Of a stretch of 23,001 bases of DNA, positions 10,469 to 22,000 are shown piece after piece; position 1 is the stretch's first letter, and every line of letters starts with the position of its first letter. Under the pieces are notes generated by a model, which ran no database searches, was not told the DNA's origin, and worked only from the letters and a program-made list of their open reading frames with translations. This DNA comes from Pelargonium cotyledonis (Eukaryota; Streptophyta; Magnoliopsida; Geraniales; Geraniaceae), in contig JAYMTA010000923.1 of NCBI GenBank assembly GCA_036897625.1, positions 1-23,001 of the forward strand. Direction: 5' to 3'. The position numbers and the translations under genes were made by a program.

Positions 10469-13400
10469 CTAAGCATTACCATCCTCATCTCCATCATCAT
10501 CACCGCCCTCGGCATCATCACTTTCTTCCTCTTCATCTGACATGTCATTTATCACCTCGGTGATTATATCTTTAACCTCTGCTTTTCTATGCATAAGATC
10601 CACACCAAAGTGGGTACCTGAAAGTGAAACCACCACATTTAGATATTAGCTTTGCAAAACTTAACTGACTTTTTTCATGTATAATTTGAAGAAGAAAAAA
10701 AGATGATGAGCATACCAAGTTGCCTGAGAATATCTGATAGTGTTGCCTACATTAAACAAAACCAAATAAATTATACAGTCAATAAAGTTTATAACATAAA
10801 ATCTACACTATTCCAGGTGCTGGGCTACTTACAGTATTGAAGTCCACTTCTTTGAGAATGGCAGTAACTACACTAAGCATCTCTTCTCTGGTTGGTTCTG
10901 ATTTAGACTTCTTGCTACTTTTAGCTTTACCTAGTTACAGCACAAATTTGACAGACCAACAAATTACAAATCTGTTATGACTGATAACTAATTATGAAGA
11001 TAGAGGCAGAGTGCAATTTGCAAGGCATTCACACTCTACAGAAAGCCAATACTTCAATGAACTGAAAAAAAAAAAGAATCCAAACCACAATACCAAGGGA
11101 TTTCACAAGAACAACAAGTTTGGCATTATGTGTGAGTAGCTTTAACCTTCAGATCAAAAGAAAATAGGCACAGCATGATGCATAAAGATAAAGGTTGGCA
11201 ATATGGAACAACTAAAATGCACCAAGAATATGATAAGTATCATGCAGGAGCTCATATATCGTGAACAAATTATACATTACATACTTTCTACATGCAGGTC
11301 ACATGACAAACCAAATTTCTTTATAATAAAAAACAATCTGCAAAGGTAACTTATATATGGTTCTTAAAATGGAGCCAATATACTTTTTCCATTTCTATTT
11401 GGAATTTGAAGTAAACACAATCATATGAGGAAAACTTCCTATTACAAACAATGTATAATCATTCCACAATATATCTATACATATAAAAAAAACAGAAGCC
11501 ATTATAGAAACTCCATGAAGTACATGGATTATATGTTGTCTTTTCATAATTCATTTTCAACTAGTAATTACTTGTGTACTTTTCATATTACTGTAATATG
11601 GAGAATGTCTACAGATATTATTAAACCATCATATCTCATAACTAAATCACAATTTTCAATAGTCAATCTATATAGCTCTTCGAGAATAAATAGAAAGTAA
11701 CGTACCTTGCAAGTTTGCAGAATTCTTTGACGGTGACTTGCTTGACTGTTTCCTTCCAGTAGTTTTGTCCTTACTTTGGCTTTTAGGACTTTCCTTTTCA
11801 ACCTTCTGTTTTTTAGATGCAGATCCCTTGGATTTAGAGTGTGAATCTGGAGATGCATCAGGATTAGTAGCAACCACCTTGGAAGTTGAACTTGATGATT
11901 TCTTTGGTGGTTTTGTTGGACTCTTCACAGATTTTTCAGGGTTACTCTTCTTCACAACTTTAGGTTTGTCCTTGCTTTTAGCCCCTGATGTTTCCTTTTG
12001 ATTTTTTTTCGATGAACTTTTACTAGACATTGGCTTCTTTGGTTCAATCTCTTCATCTTCATCTTCCTCATTATCTGATTTACTTTCTGAATGATCACTC
12101 TCTTCCTTAGGTGTTGCATCATTCTCATCATCTTCATGAGATTCATCTTTAACCTCTGCTGATTCAGCTTTATCAACCTCATCCTCGCTTTTTGATGGCT
12201 GCTTTCTCTTTTTACCACCTTGAGGTGTCTTTTGTTTCTAAAAGCATAAAAGAGAAATACATAAGCAATTTGATAATGAATAGCATAAGCACAAAGGAAC
12301 AATACATAAATTCCCACCATGGGATGAAGGGGATTAAAAAAATCTAAATCAGAACATTTAAAAAGAGTCAATCACACATGCAATGAACAATTCCATTTCA
12401 TGTAAATAGAAAAAACAAACACAGTTCAAGCATACCTCTGGCTAGGAGATGGGAAACAGAAGCAAGTAGTTTCAAGAAAGTGCAAGACATACCAAATAGC
12501 ATAGAGTAGGCACTTAAATACTCACCCAAATATATTTAGATAGTGGTGACATACAAACTTGAATATCATATACTAAGTATGCAATCAAATATTCAAGTTT
12601 ATCACAAATTCTGATGTTTTCCTTGCATGAATGCTACACAAAGGACACCCCCAATGATGTAACACCTCTCCAGTGGAAGTTGTGGGTTCAAATCCTAATA
12701 GGCAGGGTGAGGAGGGATCCCCCTTGTTGTGTAGCTCAATCCCTTGGGGTGAAATCTTTTTTATTTAAAAGGTTGTTAGCTACAAAATATGTATATATAT
12801 GCTTATAATGCATGAGAAGAATCACAAAGAAGTGAAACATACAATTTATGCAGAGATGAACGGAAACTGAAAAGGCAAAATTTGAAATTTGAACCAGGAT
12901 TCCAACAGGACAAAAAAATCTGTTTTGGTAAGTGGGAAAAATAATATTGAACATATGAATCAAATGCTTTGCAAAAGTTCTAGCCTAGGAAACATTAGTG
13001 AAATCCAGAGTTCCACATTTAATAACAAAATTAGACAATTAAAAATAGATGGTCAAGTAAATAAGAAAATGGTAATGAAATCACCATTCCTAAAGGTTCC
13101 TAGTAACAACATTATTGAAAATGAAAAGAGCTTATAGGGCAAAACTTCCTGACTATCATTTCAGCAAAAGGAACCTACTTAGAAGGCTTTTAAACCCTTA
13201 AAATATCACAACATTACCATAACTCTATAAGTGTGCCCTAATTTGAAAGTAATTTAAGAAAAAAATAGCAGAAAATTATTTGGACAATGTTTCACCAATA
13301 AAATGAAAAGAATATCATATAACTTTAATCCAGAACATGAAATGTTATGTAAACCAGGAAGAATGTCTTCAAGATGTTAAAGGTTGGAGTATAGCAGAAA

Positions 13401-16237
13401 CAACCAAAGAACTCTCTGAAAGCATGGGTGTGGTTATAAATACTCTTATATCAAATAGGACAAAACATCAGTTGCTATCTTACCATCACATTTCAACCTA
13501 AAGGAAGTACAAGTGCTTATGTCTCCCAAAGTCCATAAGAAACAAACTTCTACTCAACTTCAACAGTCTAATATATTTTATGCAAGGATGCCAAAGAAGA
13601 CCAACCTTTGACGGTGTATCCTCAGATGGCTCTCCAGGGCTCACATTTTTTCCAGCAGAAACCCTCCTACGCTTTTTCACTTTCTGAAAACAAAAAATAA
13701 AACATTCAGATAACCAATCTGGCAGAAAAAAAATAAGCATGAATGATTTACAAAACAGTAAATTAGCCAAATACCTGCTCCTTATCAGCAAGCAAAATGT
13801 CAGTTGTCACATGAGGGGATTCCAAGAATTCCAATAATTTTGCAGACACTTCTTCCTGAAAACGCAGTTCAACCACGTAAGATGGTATGACTACAGCTAG
13901 CATAAACAAGTGGACTATTAATTTTGTTCTCACCGACCTTTTTCACAGAGGCCTTGTTTATTTGAATATTAAGCACATCACAAAAATCCACCAATTTTTC
14001 TTTAACACATTTGTCAAGCTTCTCCCTTACTTTAGCCTTTTGTTTTTCCTGTTAAGAGCATTAGAGCCAACCAAGAAGCTAAGATTATCAGCTCTATAAT
14101 AGAATTTGAACAAAGTCACCAAAAGAATAACATTGTGAACAAGTACATATCATAGAGGATCACAGAACAAAACAGTGTTGTCATACAAGTATATATTTCC
14201 AAATACATATTCAATAACATAATGAGCAAATATTAACATAAAACATTTACTCGGACCACAATAATCAATATAAACACATTTGATAACTTTTTGAAGAGCA
14301 ATACTTAATGATACTGAATTGGCGTGTAGAACATAACATAAAGTACCTCATTTTCAGCCCACACAAAGCCTGAAAACTGGCCTATGTTTCTCTTCAAACT
14401 GTGAACCTGGAGAGAAAATAATTCAACAATCAAGATCTTAAATGCATATGTAACCTAACATGTGCATTGGAGTATCCTCAAAAAACCAAATAGATTTTTA
14501 CCTTTGCTTTCTTTCCAAAAAGTATAGTATGAAGCACCTGCAGATTATCATCAGCTTTTCTCTTCGACAACTTGAAAGACACTGAAACACATTACAACAT
14601 CAGGAAAAAAAATAAAATAGGCCACTCTGCTGCAACATCTAGTTTCTTGATAAATTTGACCTTTCTCATGCCAAATAAATAAGAAATCCAATGCCCAAAA
14701 GTATAGCAGACAAGTAAATCAAATTGGGAATGTAGTATACCATCTTGGTGCAAACTCCTCCCCGTGCACAGTAAACCCTTTTAGTCACAGGAATAACATG
14801 TTTCAAATTTCAAACTAAAGTTTAACATGTCTTGTTTTCAACTATATCATTACAACAATAAACAATTAAGTATTCAAATCTGTTTTAGCTCTTCAAACAT
14901 AATAATAGAAATTAGTGTTCTAAAATATGTTGATGATGATGATGGTGATGATGACAACAATCACAATCATGGTCAAAAATAACAAAACTTCTTTTTGTTC
15001 ATACTTCATAGGTATTTGAATTGTGTTTAAATGAGGTAGGGTAGGGAAATTTGTTTGGCAACAATGGAAAAGGAAAGCAAGGAGAGTACACCATATTCTT
15101 AAAGGGCATAAATTAAACATAATCATAAAACTGAAACTTGATCCAATCAGGATGCATCAACCAATTTTGCAAACAACATAAGCAATCAAAAGTATAAGAG
15201 AAAGCAATACAAAGGCCATGTAAATGAGTTAAAATCATAAGTCCAATCATGGACTTGATAAATAGCAAAACAGACTAAAATTACCAAGTTTAATGAAAAG
15301 CCAGAATACTAATAAAATGAACTCAAAATTCATACATAGACAATTATCAAACAATCAATTTGACATTTACATCAAAAAAATGCAAATTTTTGTAGTAAAA
15401 AAATAAATAAGAAATTGATTTGAATAAGTAAATCAACTTAATGTTGGAGCGACTGAAAAGAATTAACAAAATTGGAGTAACAGTGTCAAGTGTCAAACAG
15501 AATTGGGAGGAAATTAAATTCTCTTTTCATGAGTATTATTTAAGACAAATTGGTATCAGAAAAGGTGTTTACACCAAATTCACTATTCCATAGTCAGTTA
15601 CTCGTCATTTGAAGAAGAAAATGAAATTATAATGGAGGCATATATAATCATGCTCACTGAATTTACAACATACCGTTTGGGATATCCTTGAGCTGCGTGC
15701 CACGGCCCTAAAATGTGAGTGAGAGAGAGAGAGAGAGAGAGATAATCAGAGCCATGGACAGAATGCTAATCCAAAAGATAATTAAATCAAAACTTGTAAT
15801 ACCTTTTCGATCGACAAAACCTTGCTAGCAGTGGACCTCCCGGCAGACGGGGCAGAATACCGCTCCACGATCTTCCGCTCCCGAGTAGGCCTCTCGCTGG
15901 TGGGAGTAACCGGCTCCTTTTTCTCCGGCGTCACTTCCTCCGACTCACCGTTGTCATCCTCAATTTTAGCCACCTCCGTCTTCGAACTCCTCTTTCGAGC
16001 CCTCTTCTTTCCGTGATCCTCCTTTTCCTCCACCTCCTCAGTTACATCAACAATCTTCTCCTCTTCAGGATCCTCATTCTCCTTCTCGGGACGCTCCTCC
16101 TTCTCAGACTCCTCTTTCTCTTCCACTTCCGCCGCTGGTGCTCCCTCTTTTACTGCAACTTGAGATTCGGGATCTTGGACTGGAGCTTCGTCCTCGGGCT
16201 TGGGCTTGGGCTTGTCGTCTAGAGGTTCGGACGCCAT
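10469..16237 (-). CDS. DEK: DEK domain-containing chromatin-associated protein
   Basis: Eleven exons have consistent phases: 16237-15803, 15707-15674, 14581-14502, 14406-14347, 14048-13938, 13855-13775, 13683-13606, 12237-11706, 10930-10833, 10746-10716 and 10617-10469, giving 562 residues. Residues 1-120 are acidic and Glu/Lys-rich, with a basic patch KKRARKR. Residues about 125-267 form the conserved DEK/SAP-like region, with 'GRGTQLKDIPN', 'LHTILFGKKAK', 'NIGQFSGFVW' and 'PHVTTDILLADKE'. Exons 7 and 8 encode a long Lys/Ser-rich, probably disordered DNA-binding tail, with KKRRR. Residues about 482-535 are the DEK C-terminal domain, followed by a short acidic end. DEK proteins bind nucleosomes and DNA in the nucleus and affect chromatin compaction and gene expression; Arabidopsis has several (DEK1-4). 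Which paralogue this is cannot be told. All junctions are GT/AG and no break is seen. Confidence 0.93.
12638..12790 (+). mobile_element. Diverged tRNA-derived SINE in a DEK intron
   Basis: The plus strand shows 'aagttgtgggttcaaatcc', with a box-B match, preceded by 'cctctcca' and followed by 'ggcagggtgaggaggg' and an A/T-rich tail. It resembles the SINE at 6858-6976 over the box-B region ('gttgtgggttcaaatcc' in both), so the two may be old and young members of one family. It sits in the 1368-bp intron between exons 7 and 8, antisense to DEK. Confidence 0.55.
14928..14955. repeat. Short GAT/ATG-type microsatellite
   Basis: About eight near-perfect 'gat' units with one 'ggt' interruption lie in the 1092-bp intron between DEK exons 2 and 3. 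The rest of that intron (14582-15673) holds nothing I can recognise. Confidence 0.7.
15721..15742 (-). repeat. (GA)11 microsatellite at a DEK splice acceptor
   Basis: Eleven perfect GA units on the plus strand read as CT on the coding strand. They end 13 bases before the 'ttttag' acceptor of the 34-nt exon 2, so the repeat supplies its polypyrimidine tract. Dinucleotide repeats of this kind vary in length between individuals. Confidence 0.9.
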
Positions 16238-16279
16238 GAGAGGGAGTAGAAATAAGAGCAGGGATTGGGGATTTTAGAG

Positions 16280-16288
16280 AAACCCTAA
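16280..16288 (-). promoter_or_regulatory. Telo-box near the DEK start
   Basis: AAACCCTAA is present on the plus strand (TTAGGGTTT on the coding strand) 43 bp upstream of the ATG. Telo-boxes are frequent in 5' regions of plant genes expressed in dividing cells and are bound by Myb-like telobox factors. This is a motif match only. Confidence 0.45.
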
Positions 16289-16499
16289 GATCAGAGAGTG
16301 AGGGAAGAGTAGTGATGAGTTAGAGAAAGAGATCGTGGAATTTAGGGAAGGTGATATTGATAGGAGGAAGGCGGGCTCTGAAAACCAAAATTGTAGCGGG
16401 GGTTCAAATTTTGATGCCAAAATTTGGTGAGCGCGCTTTCGAGGGTTTTGTGTATTCTTTTTTTATCGTATGCATCACTGTCTCGCTCTCGCACGTCGC

Positions 16500-18269
16500 G
16501 ACGAGGGACTCTGAGCCCTATTGTACGGGTAATTTTGGGATGTGTCTACAAATAAAATGGCATTACAGTCGCATCAAATGCAGTTTTGAGTGTGAAATTC
16601 ATGCATGATTTCGTGCAGACAAATGAGCTTACCGTTAGATGAATATCAGTACATGTGCACTAGAATATGATATGGAAATGCCATTACCCTCACCTTGCAC
16701 AATTTATTCAATAAAAAGGATCGCACCTCCGATCGAGAACGACAAACCCTCGTGACTTTATCCCATGAACCTTCATATAAAGTATCGGCATTATTTTAGA
16801 GATTCTCTTTAGAATCCCTCCTTCCATTCATCTGACTTGATCGTTAGAGGTGGGTTAAGGGCAACAATCCATCTATGGTCAAATGTGCAATTGTGCAAAT
16901 ACCCAATAATTCAAAGACACTTTCAACGTGTGTTTTTTTCGTGCACTAACATTTGCATCGTATGCGAGAAACAACTACGAAGACACTTTCAACGTGTTTT
17001 TTATTGGACCCACATTGAAACATTAATGCTACTCTTGGAGCTATGCTCAAGGCATGATGTCACATAATGCACCATCCTTGCGAATTATAAGGTTGTCCCA
17101 CCCATTGTAGGTTTGGCACACCACGTGAAATTACCATATGAAGAATGTCATCAAACTTGTATAAATATGTCGTAAACAATTAAAGATACCAAACATTTGT
17201 AGGGTCGTCGCCCACATCTTTTACTATATAAGACATGAGTTTGAATCATCGATAACAAATGTCAAACCCTTAAAGAATGGATCAGACCACCAATTCCAAC
17301 ACCGACTCCGATCAACGTGAAGTAAGCCACATGCCTCTAGGCAATATGGAAATATAAGCTCAAACAGTAGGATATCATTATAATACTATGTCACTCTACC
17401 ACGTCCATGCCCCCTACATCAACTATTTATTTTCGCAACCCTAATTATATATATGATATATCAATCTTTTGTACAATAACTTTTCTCACTGATATTTTAT
17501 CCAAAATTACCCACCCTTGCAAGTAGTGCTTATTGCATCGGAATAAGCCGTTGCTCCAAAAACAACATGATACCAATTTCATACCAATAGAAGAACGACG
17601 TCAATGTGGTCCTAAAACCTCTCAATCTCCTTGGTTCTAGTCCATGAACCCATAGCTCAACAATCGTCAACCCAACCGTCACCAACCCATATTACCAAGT
17701 AGGCCTGGGTGAACATACACAACAAGGAACCACATGGAAAGAGCAACATACAATGAGGTAGAAGAAACAATGTTTAGGCCAACTAGCTACACAAGAGGAG
17801 TTGTTAGCCATACTCGAACCTCACGTAAAAATAAATTAAAAAAGATTGTTAAAGGTGATGAAAATATATATATACCGCTAGACATTTTTATTTGTTAAAA
17901 TAAAATATATTTTTGTATCGACTAAAAGTCTTTAATATACCCAACCATGACAGAAAGACCAACAAAAACTTCAAATAGAAGACTAATACAAGTTCAACAT
18001 GGAATCAAACCCCACGATAACCAGTGCTTTGTTGGACTTTTGGTCCAACCTTAAGTTTAACTGCAAATGATTAGTATTAAACATTGTTAAGAAGTCACAT
18101 ATGAAGAATTACTTCCCTTTATGATATGAAGAATTACTTTTGGTCTTCATAAAGTGCAAGCCACGTATTTTATACTCCGTAACTGTAACTTATTATATAC
18201 ACCAAACATACGACAGGTCGTGTGAATTTACTTCCCTTTACGATAGGCCGTATTTTGTTTAAAAGCCCA
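16500..18269. other. Intergenic region between divergent DEK and SWI3A
   Basis: No gene is recognisable. A direct repeat 'agacactttcaacgtgt' starts at 16915 and 16981, 66 bp apart. A second small repeat, 'atatgaagaattactt', occurs twice at about 18098-18140. A weak tRNA box-B-like 'gagtttgaatcatcg' near 17236 may be a SINE remnant but has no other support. Confidence 0.5.
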
Positions 18270-18274
18270 CTTGA

Positions 18275-18949
18275 GGCTTGTTTGGTAACACTACTTAGAA
18301 ACTAAAAGTAGCTTCTAAATTGCTTTTAAAAATATATATGTTTGCTAACAAAAGTTCGTATAAGCTTGTAAAAGTGCTTCTTAATTTGACATAGAACAAA
18401 AGCAAACTAAAATTTAACTATTCTTTTCTCAAATATTATTATAAAAAATTAAATTACCAAAATGTACACACATATTACATGATAATATTAATAATATATG
18501 AGAATAAAGAAATTATCAATACGGTGGTATGGGTAAAAAAAGGTTGGCATTTTCATTAGAAAAAGTCAACCTTTTTTATTGAAAAAGTTGATTGGTGTTG
18601 TTAAAAGTCTATTACTGTTTGATAAAAATTGACTGGTAAGTTCTCACTGTAAATTTATAAATAATTGACAGGAATATTTAAACACAAAAAGTGAGTGGTA
18701 ATTTGAGGAATTCTCAACTAAAAATGAGGGTATACATGAAAATATAATTTGTTTCTGCTTCTCTCTCTGTGGCAGAAGCAAAAATAAATTAGTTCTTGAA
18801 AAACTGTAATTATTACAAAAATAAATTGGTTCTTGAAAAGCAATCAGTGTCAACTAATTTTATCTCCTGCCATTTGCTTATGTGGCTGCAATGCAAATAA
18901 GAGGAGATGTCGGGGCTTTTAGACACTCAGAAGTGTTACCAAACAAGCC
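18275..18949. mobile_element. 675-bp MITE with perfect 18-bp inverted ends
   Basis: The left end 'ggcttgtttggtaacact' (18275-18292) is the exact reverse complement of 18932-18949. The 5-bp direct repeat 'cttga' flanks it at 18270-18274 and 18950-18954. There is no coding capacity. The interior holds a tandem pair 'ataaattrgttcttgaaaa' (about 18783 and 18823) and a hairpin at about 18540-18580. GGCTTGTTTGGTA ends are seen on plant hAT-like MITEs, but a 5-bp duplication does not fit the usual 8 bp, so I leave the superfamily open. It ends 107 bp before the SWI3A start codon. Confidence 0.85.
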
Positions 18950-19056
18950 CTTGAAGTTGAAGCTTCCCTCGTTGCACTGTTAAAAGTCTGTAAAATAGAT
19001 CAGACGACTCGGACTCGACTCAGCTCAGCTCAACTCACTCCGTGACCAGGTCCGAC

Positions 19057-22000
19057 ATGGAGAGCTTATACAAAGACCCGAATTCGAAAACCATTAACCC
19101 AGACGACCCACAGCTCGATCTCTACACCATTCCAAGCCATTCCAGTAAGTCTCGCTCTCTCTCTCAACCTCATTCCAAAACCCCAATCTATCTTTGTTTC
19201 CTCAGTTTCTCGAATGTGTTTGTGGCGGGAATTTATCATCCAGGCTTAGAAAACTTCTAGGTTTGTTTGTCTGACTTGCTCAGAGAAATTTGTTCTTCAA
19301 ATTTTGTATTTTGATTCTGGGTTTCTCCGGAAAATATGTATATTCCTAGCCTTCGTTTGTTAAATTAGGTTAAATTTTGTTGATGGCGTTTGAAATTCTG
19401 ATTTCAGGTTGGTTTTGTTGGGACGAGATTCACGAAACCGAGAGAGTTGCTCTGAAGGAGTTTTTCGATGGGAGCTCTATTTCGAGAACTCCGAAAGTGT
19501 ACAAGGAGTACAGAGATTTCATTATCAACAAGTACAGGGAAGAGCCTTCGAGGAGGCTCTCGTTTACCGACATTAGGAAATCATTGGTGGGTGATGTTAG
19601 TGTGCTCCACAAGGTGTTCCTCTTCCTGGAGAAGTGGGGGTTGATCAATTTCAGTGTACCTTCTGGTGGTGAAAGTTCCATTGATGAGTATGTGTGCAAG
19701 GTTAAAATTGAGGAGGGAGCTCCAAATGGCATTCGAGTGGTTGCGGGTCCGAATTCCTTTGTTCCTTTGTCGGAGCCGCTGCGTGCAAGAGGTAATGGGG
19801 AGATCATTCAGGGTGGATTCAAATTGCCTCCTCTGGCATCGTATTCTGATGTTTTTGATAAGTTGGTGAAACCAAAGGAGTTGGCTTGTGGGAACTGTGG
19901 GGAGCAATGTGATACTAAACATTATGAATATACCAAGGTATCTTCAGCTAATTTTTTAATTTCATTTTGTAAATTGTTCAACTTTTAGCATTTGGCAGAA
20001 AGATATAAAGCTCTTGCCCTAATTTTATAATTTTGTCGCAGTAAGGAAGTGTTCTACTATTAAGTATTAAGGTCACTGTCAATGAATTAAATTTATGGGT
20101 CGTAGTTCTTTTTAGTCCCATAGCATTTATCATATATTATTCCGTATAAACACTCCACGTTTGTGCAATGACATTTATTCTTGTCCTCAGCAATCTATTG
20201 GGTTTAGCTTATTCAATTTGTTTTCTCTAAAGACATCTCATGAATCTATTTAAATTAGGAATTATGAAACTTTGCAACTACGCTGCACATTTGTACTTCT
20301 TGGTTGTGTATTCCTTTGCATGGCTTGTTTATCATTGTCTGGTTGTGTACATCATTTCCCAGACTATTGTTGACGGCATTGGAGTATTGGACTTATCAGA
20401 TATGTAGGCGAAATTCTAATCTGTATATGGAATACAATAATTAGTTGCACATATTTTGTTTGCTCCCTTTTTTGCCTATATTTGTAGGTTAATATAAGCA
20501 TTTCATTTTTTCTCATCTTACACCTTTTAGTGGGTGTGATTGCAACTGCAGTTTGACACTTGACATATTACTTCTATTATTGCATTGGTTGTCAAAAGGT
20601 TGTGTCGTATATTTCACACAAGAAAAGAAGAAGTCATAAATAGAAGACAAACTATGACACTTACTGCTTCAAAAATCTTGTAGTAAATAGGTGTTCTTGT
20701 TTGCTACTTTTCTCCTGTATTTGTAATGTCATATAGTCATATTACCAATTTGTTATCTCTCTCTCCTATTTCAGGCTTTAGCCTGTTACGGTTATGATGG
20801 TAATGGTACTTTTGATTATGTCATCAGCAGGGTAAGTTCATTCTCTGTGGAAAATGCTTCAGTCATGAAAATTATGGGGAGAATAAATCCAAGGATGATT
20901 TCAAGTTAAAGGACTGCACGGATAACATTGGCAATGATGGAGCTGCATGGACCGAGGCAGAACTGCTACTTCTTTTAGAATCTGTTTCGAAGCATGGCGA
21001 TGACTGGGAGCTTGTAGCCCAGGAAGTTAAAACTAAGACCAAATTAGATTGTATCTCAAAGCTTATAGAGCTACCATTTGGGGAGCTCATATGTGGTTCT
21101 TCTGACAGAAGGGATAATTTTAGTGGTTTTATTGGGAGCTCAAACAGTGAGAAGGAAGTAAAGATTTCTTCATCTGATAATGAAAAGACTATCCTGCCAG
21201 CAAATCAACATAATGAGGTGACAAATGAGAATGAGCAGAATGGAGATGCCATGGACCAAGGCCCTTCTCCAAAAAAACAACGTATTGCTCCCCTTTTAGA
21301 TGCTGGTAGTTCTTTACTGAAACAGGTAACAAATCTTGCAACCATCTCATATCCATCAGCTGTCATTCTTTATTTATTTATTTATTTTATGTTTCTAACT
21401 AGTTATACATTTTTTTATCACTAAATTAAATTTAAAGTAGCATATTCAAATTTTGAAGTTGGAAATCTACAGTTGAACAGCTAAGAAAGTTACAATGTTA
21501 AGAAAATCAGGAGAAAGTTTATGGATTTTTTCTTCTAAGAGTGTTTCAATCAGTTGGCAGTTCGCGAAGATGCAGGAAGATGGATCCTACAACAATTCAA
21601 CATTGTTTTTTGGGTATCCTAGATGCCTGATAAAGTACCGAAAGAGGTTGCTTATTTTGGCATGTGGCGTTCTGAGATGTCTGACATTATTGATGAAATA
21701 ATTGTCCACTTTCGGAAAATATCCTTGTTTGCATCCGCTTGCGGATGGAAACTAAGGTTTGAATTTATCAGTAGATCAAGGTATATAGATGAGAGACCAT
21801 GAAGGATATTGGCATGACCTTGGGACCTCACTCCGAATGTGAGGTAGGGGCTTTTGATACGGGCCACTAACAACTATGGCATTATAGATGGTCATAGAAA
21901 TTTGCCATAACATTACCAGTTTGACATCCAAGTACCCATTGGCATGACATGATAGGATATCTGGGTATTCCTTGGAATGTGGCCAAGTATGCCTTAAATT

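Noticed and set aside
16351-16608. Open frame of 85 residues on the plus strand beside the DEK start
   Set aside because: It overlaps the DEK upstream region, has no recognisable domain, and is of a length expected by chance.
16913-17002. Possible CRISPR-like or satellite array from the 'agacactttcaacgtgt' repeat
   Set aside because: There are only two copies, in plant nuclear DNA, with no further units. It is a simple local duplication.
21495-21990. Possible coding remnant inside SWI3A intron 3
   Set aside because: Fragments look faintly protein-like in more than one frame, but no family, start or continuous frame could be supported.
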